From: Tubulanus polymorphus
Taxonomy: Eukaryota; Nemertea; Palaeonemertea; Tubulaniformes; Tubulanidae
DNA length: 64,000 nucleotides
NCBI RefSeq assembly: GCF_964204645.1
Contig: NC_134035.1
Location: 1,938,001 to 2,002,000, forward strand
Direction of reading: 5' to 3'
Shown one piece after another: positions 12,107-25,312 of the stretch; the first letter of the stretch is position 1, and every line of letters begins with the position of its first letter. The notes beneath the pieces are model-generated. The model saw nothing but the letters and a program-made list of their open reading frames with translations, had not been told where the DNA came from and did not search any database. Made by a program: the position numbers and the translations under genes.

Positions 12107-12329
12107 TTACTGAGGAACTAGGATTCTGACCCGGCGGACACGACCATCAGCCAGGAACAAGATAGTCCCGACCAGTCTGACCAGTGTGTGGTCGGCGGAT
12201 GAGAGAGGATTAATGTACAAGGCAAGCAACATCGGAGCCTCGCTTGGAAGGTCTCCACTGAAGGCGCTGCGATGCACTAATCTCGGTAAGTGGACTTTAT
12301 ATGAATAACATGACACTAAACGCAGACGC

Positions 12330-12560
12330 GAATTTCTTTTTCACACCAGGTCCGCCATTTTGTTACTACATGTGAAATGCTATCACGTGATCTCAACATG
12401 TAAACGCAACAACTGCCGGTATACATAAAACACGTGTTCCTTTTAAACAGGAATAAGTTGAATAACGAAACCTACTAAGTAACAAAACGAAAATTGGAGT
12501 CTAGAATATAATCTTTAATTAAAATGTTAATAAAATTGGGGAATTATTTGTTTTATTACA
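12330..12560 (+). repeat. Dispersed repeat B, copy 2
   Basis: Matches 8,363-8,600 from TTTCACACCAGGTCCGCCAT to AAAATTGGGGAATTAT. It sits immediately upstream of the tandem array, while copy 1 sits immediately downstream of unit 0, so repeat B bounds both array segments. Confidence 0.6.
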
Positions 12561-12698
12561 TTTTGTTACATAAATTTGCAGCATTTTGGTTACTCTGTCT
12601 CTACTACGTACGACTCTAACTCTTAGGCCATTTAGACCGAAGAGCATTCGAGATTGATCGTCACGTTTGCACGACTGCTCTGTTCAACTGAATCGATT

Positions 12699-15640
12699 TT
12701 AGAGAATAAAATTTAATTTGCTTGAAATTCTTCCTTTGGCATGTGAGCCTATCGCTTTACCGGATACTAATACATTCCGCTGACAAAAGAGTTCTATCAA
12801 AAATGGTTTGAAATTCATTTTAAAAGGATGATCCCCTTCGAAAAACCTTAAACGATAGTAGAATTATTCATATACAATGGAATCGTATTAAACATTGAAC
12901 GAAATTCGACTAAGAAAAATATCTTTATTACTCGCATGCCACAGTATGGTAGCGAGGCTGTGTTAGATATCTACCGTACAGTGCTGCCCCTATGAATTAC
13001 GACAGCGGAATTTCTGTGAACTAAAATAGTGGCGCATATTTACCGCCGGAATTTAAATTTCCTTATTACGTACAATACGGACCAGTGTGACGCCTAATTC
13101 TGATTGACTATGATACTATGGATACGTTCTGAATTTTGTATGATATTGCCTTATTTTTTAGGTAACATATTTAATTCCTTTCAGCTAAAATTCACTTACT
13201 TATCAATTAATATAGTATTTATATACAGAATAACTTATTTGTTTACATTTTTGAATGATAATTTATCATCTGAATCGACAAAATGTCCATATTTTTTCTT
13301 CGATATATTCTAAATGCGCGCAAATAATCAGGGAACATACAAACACCTGTCGCTCTCTCCCAGACCATACTAGAAATACCCCGATTCAAATTTACTCTTT
13401 CAAACTCTTATTCTTTTATAGAAAAATTGTTTGCTTCAAACGTTTCAGAGCAGTTTTCAGAGTTTGAGAATTTTTCTCGGAATCCGGCCCGCAAATCGGT
13501 AATTAGTTCGTCCACTACGGCCGTTCGAAGACTCTGGCAAGCGAATATTATGTTAGTTCACGTTTTCCACGCTATCGTTATACATAGGGGCAGCACTAGA
13601 CGGTCGAGATTGAATTGATCGCGCTATTTTTACTGTGGAGCGGGCTCAATTCAATCGCTAATTCTTTATTTACAGTGAACTATTCCTTCAATTGGTAAAG
13701 ACTTTAAAGCCACGATGATTTTAAATGTACGAATTTTGATATTGGGTAAAAATATAAGAATTCATGATATTTCATGTCCTCAGGGACGCACAGGGGGACC
13801 TCACTCCAGTTTTCGCAGACATGTCACGACACAGTGAAGCCGTGACTCGACCAGTTAGTTACAATGGCTTTCTCCTCCCACTGCCACAGGCTGGGCTCTT
13901 GTGTAAAACGAGAATCTGTTAATCCAGTGCCGTACTGAAAACTGCTGAAAACTTTTGCTTAAGCCTTTACTATGTCAGAGTTATTGTGCTGTTTTGCTTC
14001 CTTTTCACCCATCCTCCCCCAACCTCTCATCCCAACCTCTCACCCCATCCTCCCTCAACCTCTCACCCCATTGTCCCTCAATCTCTCACTCCATCCTCCC
14101 CAACCTCTCAGTCAGTCTCGCTGTTAATGTGATTTCAATTTTATATTTCAGGTTTTCTTCAGGCTGTCGTGTAAACTTCATCACAAATACTGGATGTGGT
14201 GGACTTCAACTGAAATTTATCACAGTTTTACTTCTTCAGTCAACTTCTTCTGGACTACTAGTGAACTAACTGGACTACTAGTGAACTAACCGGACTATTA
14301 GTGAACTAACTGGACTACTAGTGAACTAACCAGACTATATGTGAACTAACTGGACTATTTAGTCAACTAACCGGACTTAGTGATTGATATTCATAAAAAA
14401 ACAGTCATTGGTGGACTCCAGGAGGTGTGGAACTCTGTATGTGGATTTGTGGAACTCGGTGGACTACCATTACTGCTAGACAAGAGCTGGTGAGTGTGTG
14501 AGTAGAATTTCTTATAAGTTTCCCAAACAATTATGAGAAAGCAGTTTATCTGTAAACACTGTTTACTGCATTTCATGAGAATTGTCAATGGGGTTATTTG
14601 AAGCAGCCTGTAATTGTGTTGCAGAAATTATAATTCAGGGTTTTAGTAAGAGCATCAATTTCTGCCTTAAGAATTAATTGAATATTTGACATCATTGAAT
14701 AAAATTCGTTTTTGGGCCGAATTTCCCAGGCAAATTTCATTAAAATTTGTGACGAAATTAAGGGGGTCAAAACACGAAATCCTGAATATCTCATTTTAGG
14801 TGCTTCGGATCCAAAATCTAACCCCATATTCGCAATCAGCACCCCAAAAAACACGTCTGCACAAAATTTCATTAAAATTGGGCCAAAAAAATATTTTTAC
14901 TTTGTACCCCATTTTGGGGTGCATATTTTGGGCATGAAAACCCTTATTTGCCCATGCAGATGAATTCCGATTCAAAATCTGATTTCGGATCCGGAATCTA
15001 CACCTCAGAATACATATTCCTACCAAATTTCGAAGGAATCAGAGAAAAAAAAGTTTTCGCCGAAAAAAAACTCCTGACCTTAGATTTTTGCCATTTTTGG
15101 CCAAAAAACCGAATCTCTTCGATTTGCTTGAAATTTGAGTCCTTTATATTTTCAGGGGTGCTGATTCCAAATCTGCAATCAGATTTTGAATATCTTGAAA
15201 ACTCTGGGATCCAAGGCCTTTTGAAAAATTAGGGGTCCCCCAAAAAATTCGAATTTCTCATTTTCTGGGCAGCGGATCCGAAAAATTCGTTCAGATTTGC
15301 GATCAGCACCCTTTACTACATGTCTGAACGGAATTTCATCAAAATCGGAGACAAAAAATATTTTACCCCTGACACCCATTTTGGGGAGTAGCCTACCTTA
15401 GATTGCCATTTCTCTGATACACCGGTAACTAGACTTAACTCTAACTGTGTATAACTGATTGGTGGCATCAAATTTATTAACTTTCATTTATATCTTTTAG
15501 GATGTTTGTCATCATTAGGATGGAATTATTGACTTTTTGAGTTTGATGATCAGGATCAGATGAACTGGATAAATATGTGTGGGCAGTGTTAGAACTCACC
15601 GGGAGGATAAACAAACAAACGAACACATATTGGGAGAACT
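12699..15640 (+). repeat. 3-kb tandem array, unit 1 (type A)
   Basis: Non-coding unit. In order: a fold-back segment with arms at 12,973-13,035 and 13,541-13,604; a spacer; a CCTCAACCTCTCACCCCATC minisatellite (13,997-14,110); an exon-like block bounded by ATTTCAG (about 14,150) and CTGGTGAGTG (about 14,488); a GGACTACTAGTGAACTAACC minisatellite (14,250-14,380); and a degenerate block (14,590-15,470) of about three ~230-bp copies around CAGCACCCCAAAAAACA. Type A markers: TAAACATTGAACG near 12,889 and AGGGGCAGCAC near 13,587. Confidence 0.85.
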
Positions 15641-18627
15641 TGACTTCAAATTTACTCTTAAGCATTATTCTTTAATAGTTTCTGAGCATTATTTCTGGTT
15701 ACAGCGTTAGTTGTAGTTGAATGCACTAATTTAGAGAATAAAATTAAATTTGCTTGAAGTTCTTCCTTTGGCATGTGAGCCTACCGCTTTACCGTATGCT
15801 AATACATTCCGCAGACAAAAGAGTTCTATCAAAAATGGTTTGAAATTCGTTTTAAAAGGATGATCCCCTTCGAGAAACCTTAAACGATAGTAGAATTAGT
15901 CATATACAATGGAATCGTATTAGATAATCAACGAAATTCGGCTAAGAAAAATATCTGTATTGCTCGCATGCCACAGTAAGATCGCAAGGCTGAGTTAGAT
16001 ATTTACCGTACAGTGCTGCCCCTATGAATAACGATAGCGGAATTTCTGCGAACTAAAATAGCGCATATTTACCGCCGGAATTTAAATGTCCTTATTACGT
16101 ACAATACCGACCAGTGTGTCGTCTAATTCTGATTTAATATGATACTATGAATACGTTCTGAATTTTGAATATTTTTTAGGTATCATATTTAATCATTTTT
16201 AGCTAAAATTTACTTACTTATCAATTAATATAGTATTTGTATACTGAATAAATTATTCATTTTCATTTTTTGATGATAATCTATAATCAGAATTGACAAA
16301 ATGTCCATATTTTTTCTTCGATAAAGTCTATTTGCGCGCAAATAAACAGGGAACATACAAACACCTATCGCTCTCTCCCAGACCATACTAGAAATACCCC
16401 GATTCATCTTAACTCTTTTAAGGCTAATCTTTTATAGACAAATTGTTTGGTTCGAACGTTTCAGAGCAGTTTTCAGAGTTTGAGAATTTTCCTCGGAATC
16501 CGGCCCGCAAATCGGTAATTAGTTCGTCCACTCCTGCCGTTCGAAGACTCTGGCAAGCGAGTATTATGTTAGTTCACATTTTCCACGCTATCGTTATACC
16601 TAGCGGCAGCACTAGACGGTCGAGATTGAATTAATCGCGCTATTTTACTGTGGAGCGGGCTCAATTCAATCGCTAATTCTTTATTTACAGTGAACTATTC
16701 CCTCAATTGATAAAGACTTTAAAGCCGCGATGATTCTAAATGTACGAATTTTGTTATTGGTAAAAAAGATAAGAATTCATTCACGATGTTTCATTTTCAG
16801 TCCTCAGGTACACACACTTTAGGGGGACCTCACTCACTCCAGACCCACGGGCCACAGTGACTTTGCAGACACTTCGACAGTCAGTGACTAGTGAGGCCGG
16901 GACCTACTCAAATTTAGTCTGAATCAGTCAGTCGTTTTTACTACGGGTTCTGGGTTGTTTAGGGAACGACGGTTAGGTGCTAGACTAACAGGGACCTCAC
17001 TCGGTGTCAAAAACCACTTTCTAGCCTACACGGGCCGCACTACCCTAGCCGCTTGCATTGCACATGGTGCAGCAGGCGATAGTTTCACAAATCTTGATGA
17101 ACTGTTCTTCAACTTCCTCCGGCACCACATCTTGTTCAGCAGGTTAAGACCAGCTGACTCGACCATTTAGTTACACCAGCTTTCTCCCACTGCCACAGGC
17201 TGGGCTCTTGTGTAAAACGAGAATCTGTTAATCCAGTGTGACTGAAAACTGCTGAAAACTTTTGTTTAAGCCTTTACTTTGTCAGAGTAATTGTACTGTT
17301 TTGCTCTCTTTTCACCCATCCTCCCTCAACCTCTCACCCGACCCTCCCTCAACCTCACAAACCACCCTCTTCAACCTCTCACCCCATCCTCCCCAACCTC
17401 TCACCCCATCCTCCCTCAACCTCTCAGTCAGTCTTCCTGTTAATGTGATTTCAATTTTATATTTCAGGTTTTCCTCTGTCGGGCTGTGGTGTAGTACTCG
17501 ACGTGGTGGACTTCAACTGAAATTTATCACAGTTTTACTTCTTCAGTCAACTTCTTCCGGACTACTAGTGAACTAACTGGACTACTAGTCAACTAACCGG
17601 ACTATTAGTGAACTAACTGGACTATTTGTGAACTAACCAGACTATATGTGAACTAACTGGACTATTTAGTCAACTAACCGGACTATAAGTGGAGTGATAC
17701 TCATAAAAATACAGTGTGGAACTCTGTATGTGGATTTGTGGAACTCGGTGGACTACCATTACTGCTAGACAAGGGCTAGTGAATGTGTGAGTAGAATTTC
17801 TTATAAGTTTCCAAAACAATTATAAGAATATGTATTCATCAATTTTAATTTGTGAAAATAAATTATATTATGTTCATTTCTTGTATTTTGTTTGTTGAAT
17901 TGCATAGAGTTTTGCATTTAAGATTTTGATTTTATTCGGGCAGTTCCTACGGACCGGTCATACCGGAATATAAGGAGTTTTAAAGGGAGAACTTTTCATA
18001 TTTCGAGCAAGTGTCTGCTTCGCTTGCCCAATAACTGTAGACTCTCCTACAGTCGTTTCGTAAGCAAATTTTTAGAATCGACTGAATTCATGAATTTGCA
18101 AGTAAGACTTGCAAATTCATGACCATGACCGAATGTTTTCATCTATTACTACATCATATTTTTCAGGTTGGAGGCGCAAGGCGTTGGAGGTGCATATATT
18201 TGAAACAATATATCTCGTCGCGCTCGACTAACTGGAGCCACAAGCCTTTTTCCTGTTTGGCGTAACAGTATTTCTCAGCCGAGGGCTATCACCATTCACT
18301 TCTTACTCTTCACCATCAGAATACATTACCACATATTTCCTGAAGATGAAAATTTGGCCAAAATGACTGTCATGTCTGTTTTTAGGATGTTTGTCATCAT
18401 TAGGAACTATAGTACCGGTATTTATTGACATTTTTGTTTGTTGATCAGGACTACATCGAACTGGATGTTGGCAAGCGTTAGAACTCACTGAGAGGATAAA
18501 CAAACAATCGAACACATATTGGGAGAACTTGACTTCAGTTATAGTGAACTTTACGAGGACTAAATATGTGACACTACCGATTTGCTTTTGAACTAAAAAC
18601 AGGGCAACTGAAAAAAAACTGTGTGGC
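15641..18627 (+). repeat. 3-kb tandem array, unit 2 (type B)
   Basis: Same plan as unit 1 but with B-type markers (TAGATAATCAACG near 15,921, AGCGGCAGCAC near 16,604, CCACTCCTGCCG). It has an extra segment at about 16,905-17,165 (ACTACGGGTTCTGGGTTG...) shared only with unit 4. The degenerate CAGCACCCC block is missing, replaced by about 500 unrelated bases (17,822-18,330) that contain a 35-base palindrome. Minisatellites at 17,309-17,430 and 17,558-17,690. Confidence 0.85.
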
Positions 18628-21600
18628 ATCTAGAACCTGTCGTTCTCTCCCAGATGAAACTAGGAATATCCCCAATTCAAATTTACTCTTAAGCCTAATT
18701 CTTTCATAGAAAATTGTTCCTTTAATAGTTTCAGAGCATTTTTTCTGGTTACAGTGTTAATGGTAGTTGAATGCACTATTTTAGAGAATAAAATTTAATT
18801 TGCTCAGAATTCTTCCTTTGGCATGTGAGCCTATCTCTTTACCGGATGCTAATACATTCCGCTGACAAAAGAGTTCTATCAAAAATGGTTTGAAATTCGT
18901 TTTAAAAGGATGATCCCCTTCAAAAAACCTTAAACGATAGTAGAATTATTCATATACAATGGAATCGTATTAAACATTGAACGAAATTCGGCTAAGAAAA
19001 ATATCTTTATTACTCGCATTCCACAGTAAGATAGCCAGGCCGAGTTAGATATCTACCGTACAGTGCTGCCTCTATGAATTACGATAGCGGAATTTCTGTG
19101 AACTAAAATAGTAGCGCATATTTACCGCCGGAATTTAAATTTCCTTATTACGTACAATACGGACCAGTGTGGCGCCTAATTCTGATTGGATATGATACTA
19201 TGAAAACGTTCTGAATTTTGTATGATATTTCCTAATTTTTTAGGTAACATATTTCATTCTTTTTAGCTAAAATTCACTTACCTATCAATTAATGTAGTAT
19301 TCATATACAGAATAACTTATTCGTTTACATTTTTGAATGATAAAATTGACAAAATGTCCATATTTTTTCTTCGATATATTCTAATTGCGCGCAAATAATC
19401 AGGGAACATACAAACACCTGTCGCTCTCTCCCCGACCATACTAGAAATACCCCGAGTCAAATTTACTCTTTCAAGGCTTATTCTTTTATAGAAAAATTGT
19501 TTGGCCAGACGTTTCAGAGCAGTTTTCAGAGTTTGAGAAATTTCCTCGGAATCCGGCCCGCAAATCGGTAATTAGTTCGAAGACTCTGGCAAGCGAGTAT
19601 TATGTTAGTTCAAATTTTCCACGCTATCGTTATACATAGGGGCAGCACTAGATGGTCAAGATTAGATCGCACTATTTTTACTGTGGAGCGGGCTCAATTC
19701 AATCGCTAATTCTTTATTTACAGTGAACTATTCTCTCAATTGATAAAGACTTTAAAGCCACGATGATTTTAAATGTACGACTTTTGAATTGGGTAAAATG
19801 GATAAGAATTCATCATATTTTATGTCCTCAGGGCCCGGGACGCACAGGGAGACCTCACTCCAATTGACTTCGCAAGCACGTCACGACACACTAGTGAGGC
19901 CGGCCAGGCCCTGACTCGACCAGTTAGTTACAATGGCTTTCTCCCTGCCACAGGCTGGGCTCTTGTGAAAAACGAGAATCTGTTAAACCAGTGTGACCAG
20001 GGGACTGAAAACTGCTGAAAACCTTTGCTGAAGCCTTTAGGCTACTATGTTAGAGTAATTGTACTGTTTTGCTCCCCTTTTCACCCATCCTCCCTCAACC
20101 TCTCACCCCATCCTCCCTCAACCTCTCACCCCATCCTCCCTCAACCTCACCCAACCTCATCATCCCATCGTCCCCAACCTCTCACCCCATCCTCCCTCAA
20201 CCTCTCACTCCATCCTCCCCCAACCTCTCACCCCATCCTCCCCCAACTTCTCGCAGTCAGTCTCCCTGTTAATGTGATTTCAATTTTATTTTTCAGGTTT
20301 TCCTCTGTCGGGCTGTGGTGTTAACTTCATCACGAATACTGGACGTGGTGGACATCAACTGAAATTTATCACAGTTTTACTTCTTCAGTCAACTTCTTCC
20401 GGACTACTAGTGAACTAACCCGACTATATGTGAACTAACCGGACCATTTAGTCCATTTAGGACCATTTAGATTGATACTCATAAAAAACAGTCAGTGGTG
20501 GACTCCAGGAGGTGTTGAACTCTGTATGTGGATTTGTGGGACTCGGTGGACTACCATTACTGCTAGACAAGGGCTGGTGAGTGTGAGTAGAATTTCTTAT
20601 AAGTTTCCCAAACAATTATGAGAAAGCAGTTTATCTGTAAACACTGTTCACTGCATTTCATAAGAATTGTCAATGTGGTTATTTGAAGCAGCCTGTAATT
20701 GTGTTGCAGGAATTATAATTCAGGGTTTTTAGTAAGAGCATCAATTTCTACCTTAAAAATTAATTAAATATTAAAAATTAATTGAATATTTGACATCATT
20801 GAATAAAAATCGTTTTTGGACCGAATTTCGAGGGCGAATTTCATCAAAATTTGTGACGAAATTAAGGGGGTCAAAACACGAAATCCTGAATATCTCATTT
20901 TAGGAGCCTCGGATCCTAAATCTAACCTCATATTTGTACCCAGCACCCCAAAAAACATGTCTGCACTAAATTTTATTAAAATTGGGCCAAAAAAATATTT
21001 TGACTTTGTACCCCATTTTTGGGGTGCATATTTTGGGCATTAAAACCCTTATTTGCCCATGAAGATGAATTCCGATTCAAAATCTGATTGCGGATCCGGA
21101 ATCTACACCTCAGAATACATATTCCTACCAAATTTCGAAGGCCTTAGATATTTGCCATTTTTGGCCAAAAAATCGAATCTCTTCGATTTGCTTGAAATTT
21201 CAGTCATTTATATTGTCAGGGGTGCTGATTCCAAATCTGCAATCAGATTTTGAATATCTCGAAAACTCTGGGGTCCAAAGCCTTTTGAAAATTTAGGGGT
21301 CCCCCAAAAAATTCGAATTTCTCATTTTCTGGGCCTCAGATCCTAAAAATTCGTTCAGATTTGTGATCAGCACCCCAGAATACATGTCTAACCGGAATTT
21401 CATCAAAATCGGAGACAAAAAATATTTGACCCCTGACACTCATTTTGGGGAGTAGCCTACCTTAGATTACCATTTCTCTGATATACCGGTAACTAGACTT
21501 AACTCTTACACTGTGTATAACTGTTTGGTGGCCTCAAATCTATTAAGTTTCATTTATATCTTTTAGGATGTTTCTCATCATTAGGATGGAATTATAGACT

Positions 21601-21705
21601 TTTTGAGTTTGATGATCAGGATCAGATGAACTGGATAAATATGTGTTGGCAGTGTTAGAACTCACCGGGAGGATAAACAAACAAACGAACAAATATTGGG
21701 AGAAC
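18628..21705 (+). repeat. 3-kb tandem array, unit 3 (type A)
   Basis: A-type markers (TAAACATTGAACG near 18,970, AGGGGCAGCAC near 19,640). The start GAAACTAGGAATATCCCC matches unit 0. The CT minisatellite at 20,081-20,255 is longer than in units 1-2, the GGACTACT minisatellite (20,400-20,465) is shrunken, and the CAGCACCCC degenerate block is present at 20,690-21,460. Offset to unit 1 is about 6,082 bases. Confidence 0.85.
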
Positions 21706-24700
21706 TTGACTTCAAATTTACTCTTCTTTAATAGTTTCCGAGCATTATTTCTGGTTACAGTGTTAGTGGTAGTTGAATGCACTATTTTAGAGAATAAAAT
21801 TAAATTTGCTTGAAGTTCTTCCTTTGGCATGTGAGCCTACCGCTTTACCGGATGCTAATACATTCCGCAGACAAAAGAGTTCTATCACAAACGGTTTGAA
21901 ATTCGTTTTAAAAAGAGAATCCCCTTCTAAAAACCTTAAACGATAGTCAAATTATTCATATACAATGGAATCGTATTAGATAATCAACGAAATTCGGCTA
22001 AGAAAAATATCTGTATTACTCGCATGCCACAGTAAGATAGCGAGGCTGAGTTAGATATTTACCGTACAGTACTGCCCCTATGAATAACGATAGCGGAATT
22101 TCTGTGAACTAAAATAGTAGCGCATATTTACCGCCGGAATTTAAATTTCCTTATTACGTACAGTACCGACCAGTGTGTCGTCTAATTCTGATTAAATATG
22201 ATACTATGGATACGTTCTGAATTTTGTATGATATTTCCTTATTTTTAGGTAACATATTTGATTTTTTTAGCTAAAATTCACTTACTTATCAATTAATATA
22301 GTATTTGTATACAGAATAAATTATTCATTTTCATTTTTTAATGATAATTTATCATCAGAATTGACAAAATGTTCATATTTTTTCTTCGATTATAGTCTAT
22401 TTGCGCGCAAATAAACAGGGAACTTACAAACACCTGTCGCTCTCTCCCAGACCATACTAGAAATACCCCGATTCAAATTAACTCTTTTAAGGCTCATTCT
22501 CTTATAGAAAAACTGTTTGGTTCGAACGTTTGAGAGCAGTTTTCAGAGTTTGAGAATTTTCCTCGGAATCCGGCCCGCAAATCGGTAATTAGTTCGTCCA
22601 CTCCTGCCGTTCGAAGACTCTGGCAAGCGAGTATTATGTTAGTTCAAATTTTCCACGCTATCGTTATACATAGCGGCAGCACTAGACGGTCGAGATTGAA
22701 TTAATCGCGCTATTTTACTGTGGAGCGGGCTCAATTCAATCGCTAATTCTTTATTTACAGTGAACTATTCCCTCAATTGATAAAGACTTTAAAGCCGCGA
22801 TGATTCTAAATGTACGAATTTTGATATTGGTAAAAAAGATAAAAATTCATACATGATATTTCATTTTCATGTCCTCAGGTACACACACAGTTTAGGGGGA
22901 CCTCACTCCAGTGACTTCGCAGACACTTCACGACAGTCAGTGGAGGCCGGGACCTACTCAAATTTAGTCTGAATCAGTCAGTCGTTGTTACTACGGGTTC
23001 CGGGTTGTTTGGGTAACGACGGCTAGGTGCTAGGCTAACAGGGACCTCACTCGGTGTCAAAAACCACTTTCTAGCCTATACGGGCCGCACTACCCTAGCC
23101 GCTTGAATTGCACATGGTGCAGCAGGCGATAGTTTCACAAATCTTGATGAACTGTTCTTCAACTTCCTCCAGCACCACATCTTGTTCAGCAAGTTACACC
23201 AGCTTTCTCCCACTGCCACAGGCTGGGCTCTTGTGTAAAACGAGAATCTGTTAATCCAGTGCCGTACTGAAAACTGCTGAAAACTTTTGCTTAAGCCTGA
23301 GTTATTGTGTTTGCTTCTCTTTTCACCCATCCTCCCCAACCTCTCACCCCACCCTCCCTCAACCTCTCAACCCACCCTCCCCAACCTCTCACCCCATCCT
23401 CCTTAAACCTCTCACCCCATCCTCCCCAACCTCTCACCCCATCCTCCCTCAACCTCTCACCCCATCCTCCCCAACCTCTCATCCCATTGTCCCTCAACCT
23501 CTCACCCCATCCTCCCCAACCTCTCATCCCATTGTCCCTCAACCTCTCACCACATCCTCCCCCAACCTCTCATCCCATCCTCCCCCAACCTCTCACCCCA
23601 TCCTCCCCCAACCTCTCATCCCATACTCCCTCAACCTCTCACCCCATCCTCCCCAACCTCTCACCCCATCCTCCCTCAACCTCTGACCCCATCCTCCCCA
23701 ACCTCTCACCCCATCCTCCCTCAACCTCTCAGTCAGTCTCCCTGTCAATTTTATATTTCAGGTTTTCTTCGGGCTGTTGTGTAAACTTCATCACAAATAC
23801 TGGACGTGGTGGACTTCAACTGAAATTTGTCACAGTTTTACTTCTTCCGGACTACTAATGAACTAACTGGACTATAAGTGGATAAAAAAACAGTCAGTGG
23901 TGGACTCCAGGAGGTGTGGAACTCTGTATGTGGATTTGTGGAACTCGGTGGACTACCATTTCTGCTAGACAAGGGCTAGTGAGTGTGTGAGTAGAATTTC
24001 TTATAAGTTTCCAAAACAATTATGAGAAAGCAGTTTATCTGTAAACACTGATTTCTGCATTTCATAATAATTGTCAATGTGGCTATTTGAGGCAGCCTGT
24101 AATTGTGTTGCAGGAATTATAATACAGGGTTTTTAGTAAGAGCATCAATTTCTACCTTAAAAATTGATTGAATATTTGATCATTGAATAAAATTCGATTT
24201 TGGGCCGAATTTCCCAGGCAAATTTCATCAAAATTTGTGACGAAATTAAGGGGGTCAAAACACGAAATCCTGAATATCTCATTTTAGTTGCCTCGGATCC
24301 AAAATCTAACCCCATATTCGTAATCAGCACCCCAAAAAACATGTCTGCACTAAGTTTCATTAAAATTGGGCCAAAAAAATATTTTGACTTTGTACCCCAT
24401 TTTTGGGGTGCATATTTTGGGCATTAAAACCCTTATTTGCCCATGAAGTTGAATTCCGATTCAAAATCTGATTGCGGATCCAGAATCTACACCTCAGAAT
24501 ACATATTCCTACCAATTTTAGAAGGAATCAGAGAAAAAAAAGTTTTCGCCGAAAAAAAACTCCTGGACACCTTAGATTTTTGCCATTTTTGGCCAAAAAA
24601 ACCGAATCTCTTCGATTTGCTTGAAATTTTAATCCTTTATATTTTCAGGGGTGCTGATTCCAAATCTGCAATCAGATTTTGAATATCTCGAAAACTCTGG

Positions 24701-25215
24701 GGTCCAAGGCCTTTTGAAAATTTAGGGGGGTCCCCCAATAATTCAAATTTCTCATTTTCTGGGCCTCAGATCCGAAAAATTCGTTCAGATTTGTGATCAG
24801 CACCCAAGAATACATGTTTATACTGAATTTCATCAAAATCGGAGACAAAAAATATTTGACTTCTGACACTCATTTTGGGGAGTAGCCTACCTTAGATTGC
24901 CATTTCTCTGATACACCGGTAACTAGACTTAACTCAAACTGTGTATAACTGATTGGTTGCCTCAAATCTATAAAGTTTCATTTATATCTTTTAGGATGTT
25001 TGTCATCATTAGGATGGAATTATTGACGTTTGTGTTTGATGATCAGGACTACATCAGATGAACTGGATAAAATATGTGTTGGCAGCGTTAGAACTCACCG
25101 GGAGGATAAACAAACAAACGAACAAATATTGGGAGAACTTGACTTCAGTTATAGTGAACTTTATGTCCACGAGGACTAACTATGTGATGACTTTGCTGCT
25201 GATGGGATAAATATC
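21706..25215 (+). repeat. 3-kb tandem array, unit 4 (type B)
   Basis: B-type markers (TAGATAATCAACG near 21,977, AGCGGCAGCAC near 22,673) and the B-specific extra segment at about 22,985-23,200. The unit is longest because the CT minisatellite expanded to about 410 bases (23,322-23,735, about 18 copies), giving long open frames on both strands that are repeat artefacts. The GGACTACT minisatellite is almost gone (23,846-23,882). The CAGCACCCC block is at 24,090-24,880. Confidence 0.85.
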
Positions 25216-25312
25216 TGTTTGAACTAAAAACTGTAAAACTAAAACTACTGACGGCATCTAGAATCTACCGGATAGAAAACAACGAGGAACATAGAAGTTC
25301 AGGTGATATACA

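Noticed and set aside
13427-13618. 63-codon frame (SEQFSEFENF...) repeated at 16,443
   Set aside because: It overlaps the fold-back arm of the array unit, is broken in unit 3, and has no recognisable domain. Its conservation follows from tandem duplication.
23307-23858. 183-codon plus-strand frame and 83-codon minus-strand frame in unit 4
   Set aside because: Both translate the CCTCAACCTCTCACCCCATC minisatellite; reading frames on both strands without stops are a property of the repeat, and other units do not keep them.
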